NCBI GenBank assembly: GCA_030272155.1
Contig: CP126198.1
Coordinates: 4,092,001-4,156,000, forward strand
DNA: 64,000 bases
Reading direction: 5' to 3'
Source of the DNA: Tetradesmus obliquus
Taxonomy: Eukaryota; Chlorophyta; Chlorophyceae; Sphaeropleales; Scenedesmaceae
Position 1 is the first letter of the stretch. Each line of letters begins with the position of its first letter. Positions 52,924 through 63,519 of this stretch are shown piece by piece. The position numbers were made by a program, and so were the translations under genes. The notes under the pieces were generated by a model. That model did no database searches. It was given only the letters and a program-made list of their open reading frames with translations, and had not been told where the DNA came from.

Positions 52924-54682
52924 TGTCGCTACGGTTGAATTGTCGGGCCGGCACGCCTAGTGGCCCATTATGAACAGCTGCTGGTTGTGCATCGAGCAAG
53001 TTAATTTGTTGTTGTAACTCTTTGTGAAATGTTTATTTATAAAATTTGAAGCCGTTCCAATGTCCTGGCTGCAGGAAGCGGGTTGGCGAGGATGTCGGTG
53101 CACTGCCACTGGAAACTCACTGGTCGGCTAAAATTCCTACTGGACGCTTTTGTCCCGTACGTTGCATCAACAAACATATAAGGCCCTCACCTGCCTAGGA
53201 CCGACATGGGAAAGTAAGCGCAGCGGCATTTGAAATGTCGCTACGGTTGAATTTTCGGGCCGGCACGCCTAGTGGCCCATTATGAACAGCTGCTGGTTGT
53301 GCATCGAGCAAGTTAATTTATTGTTATAACTCTTTGTAAAATGTTTATTTATCAGATTTGAAGCCGTTCCAATGTCCTGGCTGCAGGAAGCGGGTTGGCG
53401 AGGGTGTCGGTGCACTTCCACTGGAAACTTACTGGTCGGCTAAAATTCCTACTGGACGCTTTTGTCCCGTACGTTGCATCAACAAACATATAAGGCCCTC
53501 ACCTGCCTAGGACCGACATGGGAAAGTAAGCGCAGCGGCATTTGAAATGTCGCTACGGTTGAATTTTCGGGCCGGCACGCCTAGTGGCCCATTATGAACA
53601 GCTGCTGGTTGTGCATCGAGCAAGTTAATTTGTTGTTGTAACTCTTTGTGAAATGTTTATTTATAAAATTTGAAGCCGTTTCAATGTCCTGGCTGCAGGA
53701 AGCGGGTTGGCGAGGTTGTCGGTGCACTGCCACTGGAAACTTACTGGTCGGCTAAAATTCCTACTGGACGCTTTTGTCCCGTACGTTGCATCAACAAACA
53801 TATAAGGCCCTCACCTGCCTAGGACCGACATGGGAAAGTAAGCGCAGCGGCATTTGAAATGTCGCTACGGTTGAATTTTCGGGCCGGCACGCCTAGTGGC
53901 CCATTATGAACAGCTGCTGGTTGTGCATCGAGCAAGTTAATTTATTGTTATAACTCTTTGTAAAATGTTTATTTATCAGATTTGAAGCCGTTCCAATGTC
54001 CTGGCTGCAGGAAGCGGGTTGGCGAGGGTGTCGGTGCACTTCCACTGGAACCTTACTGGTCGGCTAAAATTCCTACTGGACGCTTTTGTCCCGTACGTTG
54101 CATCAACAAACATATAAGGCCCTCACCTGCCTAGGACCGACATGGGAAAGTAAGCGCAGCGGCATTTGAAATGTCGCTACGGTTGAATTGTCGGGCCGGC
54201 ACGCCTAGTGGCCCATTATGAACAGCTGCTGGTTGTGCATCGAGCAAGTTAATTTGTTGTTGTAACTCTTTGTGAAATGTTTATTTATAAAATTTGAAGC
54301 CGTTCCAATGTCCTGGCTGCAGGAAGCGGGTTGGCGAGGGTGTCGGTGCACTGCCACTGGAAACTTACTGGTCGGCTAAAATTCCTACTGACCGCTTTTG
54401 TCCCGTACGTTGCATCAACAAACATATAAGGCCCTCACCTGCCTAGGACCGACATGGGAAAGTAAGCGCAGCGGCATTTGAAATGTCGCTACGGTTGAAT
54501 TTTCGGGCCGGCACGCCTAGTGGCCACTTATGAACAGCTGCTGGTTGTGCATCGAGCAAGTTAATTTGTTGTTGTAACTCTTTGTGAAATGTTTATTTAT
54601 CAGATTTGAAGCCGTTCCAATGTCCTGGCTGCAGGAAGCGGGTTGGCGAGGGTGTCGGTGCACCGCCACTGGAAACTTACTG

Positions 54683-54721
54683 CTCAAAAAAAAACTGCTT
54701 GCTAAATAAATAAAAAAAAAA
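54683..54721. repeat. A-rich insert
   Basis: AAATAAATAAAAAAAAA form, without the C found in the 35-51 kb copies. Confidence 0.72.
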
Positions 54722-55014
54722 CTTACTGGTCGGCTAAAATTCCTACTGGACGCTTTTGTCCCGTACGTTGCATCAACAAACATATAAGGCCCTCACCTGC
54801 CTAGGACCGACATGGGAAAGTAAGCGCAGCGGCATTTGAAATGTCGCTACGGTTGAATTGTCGGGCCGGCACGCCTAGTGGCCCATTATGAACAGCTGCT
54901 GGTTGTGCATCGAGCAAGTTCATTTGTTGTTGTAACTCTTTGTGAAATGTTTATTTATAAAATTTGAAGCCGTTCCAATGTCCTGGCTGCAGGAAGCGGG
55001 TTGGCGAGGGTGTC

Positions 55015-55078
55015 TTTTTTTTTTTTTTTTTTTTGAAGCAAGAAAGTTACAAGGGCTGACCTACATAACTGTGCACTT
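55015..55078 (-). mobile_element. T1 tail
   Basis: 20 T; the monomer downstream is the full 312-bp type with GGACGCTTTTG. Confidence 0.87.
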
Positions 55079-55310
55079 GGCGAGGGTGTCGGTGCACTTC
55101 CACTGGAAACTTACTGGTCGGCTAAAATCCCTACTGGACGCTTTTGTCCCGTACGTTGCATCAACAAACATATAAGGCCCTCACCTGCCTAGCACCGACA
55201 TGGGAAAGTAAGCGCAGCGGCATTTGAAATGTCGCTACGGTTGAATTGTCGGGCCGGCACGCCTAGTGGCCCATTATGAACAGCTGCTGGTTGTGCATCG
55301 AGCAAGTAAA

Positions 55311-55389
55311 TTTTTTTTTTTTTTTTTTTTTTGAAGCAAGAAAGTTACAAGGGCTGACCTACATAACTGTGCACTTGCTCCACAAAAAG
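55311..55389 (-). mobile_element. T5 tail
   Basis: The T5 family inserts at GCAAGTAAAT, with tail to CTCCACAAAAAG and the flank GCAAGT repeated after it. This copy is followed by GCAAGTTTATTTATTG. Confidence 0.85.
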
Positions 55390-55801
55390 CAAGTTTATTT
55401 ATTGTTATAACTCTTTGTAACATGTTTATTTATGAAATTTGAAGCCGTTCCAATGTCCTGGCTGCAGGAAGCGGGTTGGCGAGGGTGTCGGTGCACCGCC
55501 ACTGGAAACTTACTGGTCGGCTAAAATTCCTACTGGACGCTTTTGTCCCGTACGTTGCATCAACAAACATATAAGGCCCTCACCTGCCTAGGACCGACAT
55601 GGGAAAGTAAGCGCAGCGGCATTTGAAATGTCGCTACGGTTGAATTTTCGGGCCGGCACGCCTAGTGGCCCATTATGAACAGCTGCTGGTTGTGCATCGA
55701 GCAAGTTAATTTGTTGTTGTAACTCTTTGTGAAATGTTTATTTATAAAATTTGAAGCCGTTCCAATGTCCTGGCTGCAGGAAGCGGGTTGGCGAGGGTGT
55801 C

Positions 55802-55867
55802 TTTTTTTTTTTTTTTTTTTTTTGAAGCAAGAAAGTTACAAGGGCTAACCTACATAACTGTGCACTT
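55802..55867 (-). mobile_element. T1 tail
   Basis: 22 T; GGGCTAACC instead of GGGCTGACC. The following monomer has GGAAGCTTTTG, shared with 59943-60000. Confidence 0.87.
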
Positions 55868-56529
55868 GGCGAGGGTGTCGGTGCACTGCCACTGGAAACT
55901 TACTGGTCGGCTAAAATTCCTACTGGAAGCTTTTGTCCCGTACGTTGCATCAACAAACATATAAGGCCCTCACCTGCCTAGGACCGACATGGGAAAGTAA
56001 GCGCAGCGGCATTTGAAATGTCGCTACGGTTGAATTTTCGGGCCGGCACGCCTAGTGGCCCATTATGAACAGCTGCTGGTTGTGCATCGAGCAAGTTAAT
56101 TTATTGTTATAACTCTTTGTAAAATGTTTATTTATCAGATTTGAAGCCGTTCCAATGTCCTGGCTGCAGGAAGCGGGTTGGCGAGGGTGTCGGTGCACCG
56201 CCACTGGAAACTTACTGGTCGGCTAAAACTCCTACTGGACGCTTTTGTCCCGTACGTTGCATCAACAAACATATCAAGCCCTCACCTGCCTAGGACCGAC
56301 ATGGGAAAGTAAGCGCAGCGGCATTTGAAATGTCGCTACGGTTGAATTTTCGGGCCGGCACGCCTAGTGGCCACTTATGAACAGCTGCTGGTTGTGCATC
56401 GAGCAAGTTAATTTGTTGTTGTAACTCTTTGTGAAATGTTTATTTATCAGATTTGAAGCCGTTCCAATGTCCTGGCTGCAGGAAGCGGGTTGGCGAGGGT
56501 GTCGGTGCACCGCCACTGGAAACTTACTG

Positions 56530-56568
56530 CTCAAAAAAAAACTGCTTGCTAAATAAATAAAAAAAAAA
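56530..56568. repeat. A-rich insert
   Basis: The 1847-bp counterpart of 54683. Confidence 0.72.
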
Positions 56569-56861
56569 CTTACTGGTCGGCTAAAATTCCTACTGGACGC
56601 TTTTGTCCCGTACGTTGCATCAACAAACATATAAGGCCCTCACCTGCCTAGGACCGACATGGGAAAGTAAGCGCAGCGGCATTTGAAATGTCGCTACGGT
56701 TGAATTGTCGGGCCGGCACGCCTAGTGGCCCATTATGAACAGCTGCTGGTTGTGCATCGAGCAAGTTCATTTGTTGTTGTAACTCTTTGTGAAATGTTTA
56801 TTTATAAAATTTGAAGCCGTTCCAATGTCCTGGCTGCAGGAAGCGGGTTGGCGAGGGTGTC

Positions 56862-56924
56862 TTTTTTTTTTTTTTTTTTTGAAGCAAGAAAGTTACAAGG
56901 GCTGACCTACATAACTGTGCACTT
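56862..56924 (-). mobile_element. T1 tail
   Basis: 19 T; followed by the CTGCCACTGG monomer variant. Confidence 0.87.
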
Positions 56925-57248
56925 GGCGAGGGTGTCGGTGCACTGCCACTGGAAACTTACTGGTCGGCTAAAATTCCTACTGGACGCTTTTGTCCCGTAC
57001 GTTGCATCAACAAACATATAAGGCCCTCACCTGCCTAGGACCGACATGGGAAAGTAAGCGCAGCGGCATTTGAAATGTCGCTACGGTTGAATTGTCGGGC
57101 CGGCACGCCTAGTGGCCCATTATGAACAGCTGCTGGTTGTGCATCGAGCAAGTTCATTTGTTGTTGTAACTCTTTGTGAAATGTTTATTTATAAAATTTG
57201 AAGCCGTTCCAATGTCCTGGCTGCAGGAAGCGGGTTGGCGAGGGTGTC

Positions 57249-57311
57249 TTTTTTTTTTTTTTTTTTTGAAGCAAGAAAGTTACAAGGGCTGACCTACATA
57301 ACTGTGCACTT
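57249..57311 (-). mobile_element. T1 tail
   Basis: 19 T; only 387 bp after the previous T1, so adjacent monomers both carry it. Confidence 0.87.
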
Positions 57312-57507
57312 GGCGAGGGTGTCGGTGCACTTCCACTGGAAACTTACTGGTCGGCTAAAATCCCTACTGGACGCTTTTGTCCCGTACGTTGCATCAACAA
57401 ACATATAAGGCCCTCACCTGCCTAGCACCGACATGGGAAAGTAAGCGCAGCGGCATTTGAAATGTCGCTACGGTTGAATTGTCGGGCCGGCACGCCTAGT
57501 GGCCCAT

Positions 57508-57758
57508 ATTTTTTTTTTTTTTTTTTTTTTTTTGAAGCAAGAAAGTTACAAGGGCTGACCTACATAACTGTGCACTTGCTCCACAAAAAGATCCATTGAG
57601 AGAGTGAGGCAACCTGTTCCGCACTCACCCCACAGGTCTCTTGTACCAAGAGACGCTGTCACACGATCATGCAGACAGCCCCGTGCGGGGCAGCCCCGAA
57701 AGGCATCCAGGACCTGACCGAGTGCCCAGACTCCACTAAAATCACAGTCACGCAATGA
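57508..57758 (-). mobile_element. LINE 3' end, first of two at one target
   Basis: Poly(T) 57509-57533 and UTR to GCAATGA; TSD CCTAGTGGCCCAT at 57495-57507 and 57759-57771. Confidence 0.9.
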
Positions 57759-57771
57759 CCTAGTGGCCCAT

Positions 57772-58537
57772 TTTTTTTTTTTTTTTTTTTTTTTTTTATT
57801 GAAGCAAGAAAGTTACAAGGGCTGACCTACATAACTGTGCACTTGCTCCACAAAAAGATCCATTGAGAGAGTGAGGCAACCTGTTCCGCACTCACCCCAC
57901 AGGTCTCTTGTACCAAGAGACGCTGTCACACGATCATGCAGACAGCCCCGTGCGGGGCAGCCCCGAAAGGCATCCAGGACCTGACCGAGTGCCCAGACTC
58001 CACTAAAATCACAGTCACGCAATGACGTCCTGTGATGTGTGACAGACCGTGACTGGCCCTTGAAACAAAAGCTGTCCATAGTGTAGCTGTCAGCTATCAA
58101 TGCATGGTGACTTGCACACCTCTAAAAGCTGCACCTTACAGGCAGCATTACGACACACACACAAGACGCCTATTTATAGGTGACTGATTGTCGACACAGA
58201 CAATCGCCACCTGTCTATTCATAGACTCTCCACTTCATGCAAAGCACATCCTGCTATCGACCGAACATACCCCTATGAGACATGTGGCAATATGTAAAAA
58301 AAATGACACCAACACAGACACACATATACACACACGCAAACTTATCAGCACATGCCTGCGCACATAATCATACTCTGCTACCCACGCGCATGCATACATA
58401 ACGTAACCCAGCCATCAACTTAGCCTTTGCCATTCTATTTTGCAACACATCACAACGAGGAACGACAACCACTACTCCAACGAATGCATTGCATATCCTG
58501 CCCGAGCCGTCAAAACAGACCACCACGCCACCTATAC
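57772..58537 (-). mobile_element. LINE 3' end, second at the same target
   Basis: Poly(T) 57771-57797 then ATT and GAAGCAAG; nearly the complete 3' UTR, truncated at CACCTATAC just short of the ORF2 stop. A third copy of CCTAGTGGCCCAT follows at 58538-58550. The UTR variants match LINE L. Confidence 0.9.
57813..58079 (-). CDS. 88-aa ORF of the LINE 3' region
   Basis: Intact copy in the insertion at 57772-58537. See 2647-2913. Confidence 0.3.
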   Translation of the reverse strand: MDSFCFKGQSRSVTHHRTSLRDCDFSGVWALGQVLDAFRGCPARGCLHDRVTASLGTRDLWGECGTGCLTLSMDLFVEQVHSYVGQPL

Positions 58538-58585
58538 CCTAGTGGCCCATTATGAACAGCTGCTGGTTGTGCATCGAGCAAGTAA

Positions 58586-58659
58586 TTTTTTTTTTTTTTT
58601 TTGAAGCAAGAAAGTTACAAGGGCTGACCTACATAACTGTGCACTTGCTCCACAAAAAG
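58586..58659 (-). mobile_element. T5 tail
   Basis: Shorter poly(T) (about 17) and GCAAGTAATT flank. Confidence 0.85.
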
Positions 58660-59071
58660 CAAGTTAATTTATTGTTATAACTCTTTGTAACATGTTTATT
58701 TATGAAATTTGAAGCCGTTCCAATGTCCTGGCTGCAGGAAGCGGGTTGGCGAGGGTGTCGGTGCACCGCCACTGGAAACTTACTGGTCGGCTAAAATTCC
58801 TACTGGACGCTTTTGTCCCGTACGTTGCATCAACAAACATATAAGGCCCTCACCTGCCTAGGACCGACATGGGAAAGTAAGCGCAGCGGCATTTGAAATG
58901 TCGCTACGGTTGAATTTTCGGGCCGGCACGCCTAGTGGCCCATTATGAACAGCTGCTGGTTGTGCATCGAGCAAGTTCATTTGTTGTTGTAACTCTTTGT
59001 GAAATGTTTATTTATAAAATTTGAAGCCGTTCCAATGTCCTGGCTGCAGGAAGCGGGTTGGCGAGGGTGTC

Positions 59072-59135
59072 TTTTTTTTTTTTTTTTTTTTGAAGCAAGA
59101 AAGTTACAAGGGCTGACCTACATAACTGTGCACTT
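59072..59135 (-). mobile_element. T1 tail
   Basis: 20 T; followed by the AAAATCCCTAC variant. Confidence 0.87.
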
Positions 59136-59367
59136 GGCGAGGGTGTCGGTGCACTTCCACTGGAAACTTACTGGTCGGCTAAAATCCCTACTGGACGCTT
59201 TTGTCCCGTACGTTGCATCAACAAACATATAAGGCCCTCACCTGCCTAGCACCGACATGGGAAAGTAAGCGCAGCGGCATTTGAAATGTCGCTACGGTTG
59301 AATTGTCGGGCTGGCACGCCTAGTGGCCCATTATGAACAGCTGCTGGTTGTGCATCGAGCAAGTAAA

Positions 59368-59443
59368 TTTTTTTTTTTTTTTTTTTGAAGCAAGAAAGTT
59401 ACAAGGGCTGACCTACATAACTGTGCACTTGCTCCACAAAAAG
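59368..59443 (-). mobile_element. T5 tail
   Basis: Followed by GCAAGTTTATTTATTG as at 55311; the monomer before it has GGGCTGGCACG. Confidence 0.85.
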
Positions 59444-59855
59444 CAAGTTTATTTATTGTTATAACTCTTTGTAACATGTTTATTTATGAAATTTGAAGCC
59501 GTTCCAATGTCCTGGCTGCAGGAAGCGGGTTGGCGAGGGTGTCGGTGCACCGCCACTGGAAACTTACTGGTCGGCTAAAATTCCTACTGGACGCTTTTGT
59601 CCCGTACGTTGCATCAACAAACATATAAGGCCCTCACCTGCCCAGGACCGACATGGGAAAGTAAGCGCAGCGGCATTTGAAATGTCGCTACGGTTGAATT
59701 TTCGGGCCGGCACGCCTAGTGGCCCATTATGAACAGCTGCTGGTTGTGCATCGAGCAAGTTCATTTGTTGTTGTAACTCTTTGTGAAATGTTTATTTATA
59801 AAATTTGAAGCCGTTCCAATGTCCTGGCTGCAGGAAGCGGGTTGGCGAGGGTGTC

Positions 59856-59922
59856 TTTTTTTTTTTTTTTTTTTTTTTGAAGCAAGAAAGTTACAAGGGC
59901 TGACCTACATAACTGTGCACTT
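59856..59922 (-). mobile_element. T1 tail
   Basis: 23 T; the GGAAGCTTTTG variant follows. Confidence 0.87.
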
Positions 59923-60272
59923 GGCGAGGGTGTCGGTGCACTGCCACTGGAAACTTACTGGTCGGCTAAAATTCCTACTGGAAGCTTTTGTCCCGTACGT
60001 TGCATCAACAAACATATAAGGCCCTCACCTGCCTAGGACCGACATGGGAAAGTAAGCGCAGCGGCATTTGAAATGTCGCTACGGTTGAATTTTCGGGCCG
60101 GCACGCCTAGTGGCCACTTATGAACAGCTGCTGGTTGTGCATCGAGCAAGTTAATTTGTTGTTGTAACTCTTTGTGAAATGTTTATTTATCAGATTTGAA
60201 GCCGTTCCAATGTCCTGGCTGCAGGAAGCGGGTTGGCGAGGGTGTCGGTGCACCGCCACTGGAAACTTACTG

Positions 60273-60311
60273 CTCAAAAAAAAACTGCTTGCTAAATAAA
60301 TAAATAAAAAA
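60273..60311. repeat. A-rich insert
   Basis: AAATAAATAAATAAAAAA form, one extra AAAT unit. Confidence 0.72.
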
Positions 60312-60916
60312 CTTACTGGTCGGCTAAAATTCCTACTGGACGCTTTTGTCCCGTACGTTGCATCAACAAACATATAAGGCCCTCACCTGCCTAGGACCGA
60401 CATGGGAAAGTAAGCGCAGCGGCATTTGAAATGTCGCTACGGTTGAATTGTCGGGCCGGCACGCCTAGTGGCCCATTATGAACAGCTGCTGGTTGTGCAT
60501 CGAGCAAGTTCATTTGTTGTTGTAACTCTTTGTGAAATGTTTATTTATAAAATTTGAAGCCGTTCCAATGTCCTGGCTGCAGGAAGCGGGTTGGCGAGGG
60601 TGTCGGTGCACTGCCACTGGAAACTTACTGGTCGGCTAAAGTTCCTACTGGACGCTTTTGTCCCGTACGTTGCATCAACAAACATATAAGGCCCTCACCT
60701 GCCTAGGACCGACATGGGAAAGTAAGCGCAGCGGCATTTGAAATGTCGCTACGGTTGAATTTTCGGGCCGGCACGCCTAGTGGCCCATTATGAACAGCTG
60801 CTGGTTGTGCATCGAGCAAGTTCATTTGTTGTTGTAACTCTTTGTGAAATGTTTATTTATAAAATTTGAAGCCGTTCCAATGTCCTGGCTGCAGGAAGCG
60901 GGTTGGCGAGGGTGTC

Positions 60917-60980
60917 TTTTTTTTTTTTTTTTTTTTGAAGCAAGAAAGTTACAAGGGCTGACCTACATAACTGTGCACTT
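60917..60980 (-). mobile_element. T1 tail
   Basis: 20 T; the 1845-bp counterpart of 59072. Confidence 0.87.
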
Positions 60981-61211
60981 GGCGAGGGTGTCGGTGCACT
61001 TCCACTGGAAACTTACTGGTCGGCTAAAATCCCTACTGGACGCTTTTGTCCCGTACGTTGCATCAACAAACATATAAGGCCCTCACCTGCCTAGCACCGA
61101 CATGGGAAAGTAAGCGCAGCGGCATTTGAAATGTCGCTACGGTTGAATTGTCGGGCCGGCACGCCTAGTGGCCCATTATGAACAGCTGCTGGTTGTGCAT
61201 CGAGCAAGTAA

Positions 61212-61288
61212 TTTTTTTTTTTTTTTTTTTTGAAGCAAGAAAGTTACAAGGGCTGACCTACATAACTGTGCACTTGCTCCACAAAAAG
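61212..61288 (-). mobile_element. T5 tail
   Basis: GCAAGTAATT flank, then GCAAGTTAATTTATTG after the tail. Confidence 0.85.
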
Positions 61289-61700
61289 CAAGTTAATTTA
61301 TTGTTATAACTCTTTGTAACATGTTTATTTATGAAATTTGAAGCCGTTCCAATGTCCTGGCTGCAGGAAGCGGGTTGGCGAGGGTGTCGGTGCACCGCCA
61401 CTGGAAACTTACTGGTCGGCTAAAATTCCTACTGGACGCTTTTGTCCCGTACGTTGCATCAACAAACATATAAGGCCCTCACCTGCCTAGGACCGACATG
61501 GGAAAGTAAGCGCAGCGGCATTTGAAATGTCGCTACGGTTGAATTTTCGGGCCGGCACGCCTAGTGGCCCATTATGAACAGCTGCTGGTTGTGCATCGAG
61601 CAAGTTCATTTGTTGTTGTAACTCTTTGTGAAATGTTTATTTATAAAATTTGAAGCCGTTCCAATGTCCTGGCTGCAGGAAGCGGGTTGGCGAGGGTGTC

Positions 61701-61767
61701 TTTTTTTTTTTTTTTTTTTTTTTGAAGCAAGAAAGTTACAAGGGCTGACCTACATAACTGTGCACTT
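61701..61767 (-). mobile_element. T1 tail
   Basis: 23 T; counterpart of 59856 but with GGACGCTTTTG restored. Confidence 0.87.
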
Positions 61768-62429
61768 GGCGAGGGTGTCGGTGCACTGCCACTGGAAACT
61801 TACTGGTCGGCTAAAATTCCTACTGGACGCTTTTGTCCCGTACGTTGCATCAACAAACATATAAGGCCCTCACCTGCCTAGGACCGACATGGGAAAGTAA
61901 GCGCAGCGGCATTTGAAATGTCGCTACGGTTGAATTTTCGGGCCGGCACGCCTAGTGGCCCATTATGAACAGCTGCTGGTTGTGCATCGAGCAAGTTAAT
62001 TTGTTGTTGTAACTCTTTGTGAAATGTTTATTTATAAAATTTGAAGCCGTTCCAATGTCCTGGCTGCAGGAAGCGGGTTGGCGAGGGTGTCGGTGCACTG
62101 CCACTGGAAACTTACTGGTCGGCTAAAATTCCTACTGACCGCTTTTGTCCCGTACGTTGCATCAACAAACATATAAGGCCCTCACCTGCCTAGGACCGAC
62201 ATGGGAAAGTAAGCGCAGCGGCATTTGAAATGTCGCTACGGTTGAATTTTCGGGCCGGCACGCCTAGTGGCCACTTATGAACAGCTGCTGGTTGTGCATC
62301 GAGCAAGTTAATTTGTTGTTGTAACTCTTTGTGAAATGTTTATTTATAAAATTTGAAGCCGTTCCAATGTCCTGGCTGCAGGAAGCGGGTTGGCGAGGGT
62401 GTCGGTGCACCGCCACTGGAAACTTACTG

Positions 62430-62467
62430 CTCAAAAAAAAACTGCTTGCTAAATAAATAAAAAAAAA
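62430..62467. repeat. A-rich insert
   Basis: Unlike the 35-60 kb copies, it sits in a monomer of the TTTATTTATAAA subtype rather than TTTATTTATCAG. Confidence 0.72.
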
Positions 62468-62668
62468 CTTACTGGTCGGCTAAAATTCCTACTGGACGCT
62501 TTTGTCCCGTACGTTGCATCAACAAACATATAAGGCCCTCACCTGCCTAGGACCGACATGGGAAAGTAAGCGCAGCGGCATTTGAAATGTCGCTACGGTT
62601 GAATTGTCGGGCCGGCACGCCTAGTGGCCCATTATGAACAGCTGCTGGTTGTGCATCGAGCAAGTAAA

Positions 62669-62732
62669 TTTTTTTTTTTTTTTTTTTTGAAGCAAGAAAG
62701 TTACAAGGGCTGACCTACATAACTGTGCACTT
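62669..62732 (-). mobile_element. Hybrid T5/T1 tail
   Basis: Left flank GCAAGTAAAT (T5 site) but right end GCACTTGGCGAGGGTG (T1 site). Confidence 0.87.
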
Positions 62733-62964
62733 GGCGAGGGTGTCGGTGCACTTCCACTGGAAACTTACTGGTCGGCTAAAATCCCTACTGGACGCTTTTG
62801 TCCCGTACGTTGCATCAACAAACATATAAGGCCCTCACCTGCCTAGCACCGACATGGGAAAGTAAGCGCAGCGGCATTTGAAATGTCGCTACGGTTGAAT
62901 TGTCGGGCCGGCACGCCTAGTGGCCCATTATGAACAGCTGCTGGTTGTGCATCGAGCAAGTAAA

Positions 62965-63040
62965 TTTTTTTTTTTTTTTTTTTGAAGCAAGAAAGTTACA
63001 AGGGCTGACCTACATAACTGTGCACTTGCTCCACAAAAAG
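62965..63040 (-). mobile_element. T5 tail
   Basis: About 19 T; followed by GCAAGTTAATTTATTG. Confidence 0.85.
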
Positions 63041-63452
63041 CAAGTTAATTTATTGTTATAACTCTTTGTAACATGTTTATTTATGAAATTTGAAGCCGTT
63101 CCAATGTCCTGGCTGCAGGAAGCGGGTTGGCGAGGGTGTCGGTGCACCGCCACTGGAAACTTACTGGTCGGCTAAAATTCCTACTGGACGCTTTTGTCCC
63201 GTACGTTGCATCAACAAACATATAAGGCCCTCACCTGCCTAGGACCGACATGGGAAAGTAAGCGCAGCGGCATTTGAAATGTCGCTACGGTTGAATTTTC
63301 GGGCCGGCACGCCTAGTGGCCCATTATGAACAGCTGCTGGTTGTGCATCGAGCAAGTTCATTTGTTGTTGTAACTCTTTGTGAAATGTTTATTTATAAAA
63401 TTTGAAGCCGTTCCAATGTCCTGGCTGCAGGAAGCGGGTTGGCGAGGGTGTC

Positions 63453-63519
63453 TTTTTTTTTTTTTTTTTTTTTTTGAAGCAAGAAAGTTACAAGGGCTGA
63501 CCTACATAACTGTGCACTT
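63453..63519 (-). mobile_element. T1 tail
   Basis: 23 T; the last tail in the window, 1752 bp after 61701. Confidence 0.87.

Larger units (their letters stand above)
50001..54500 (+). repeat. Satellite block 3c
   Basis: Irregular monomers between the two HOR domains, with insertions at 50865-51171, 51271-51310, 51993-52230 and 52476-52923. No gene is seen. Confidence 0.93.
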
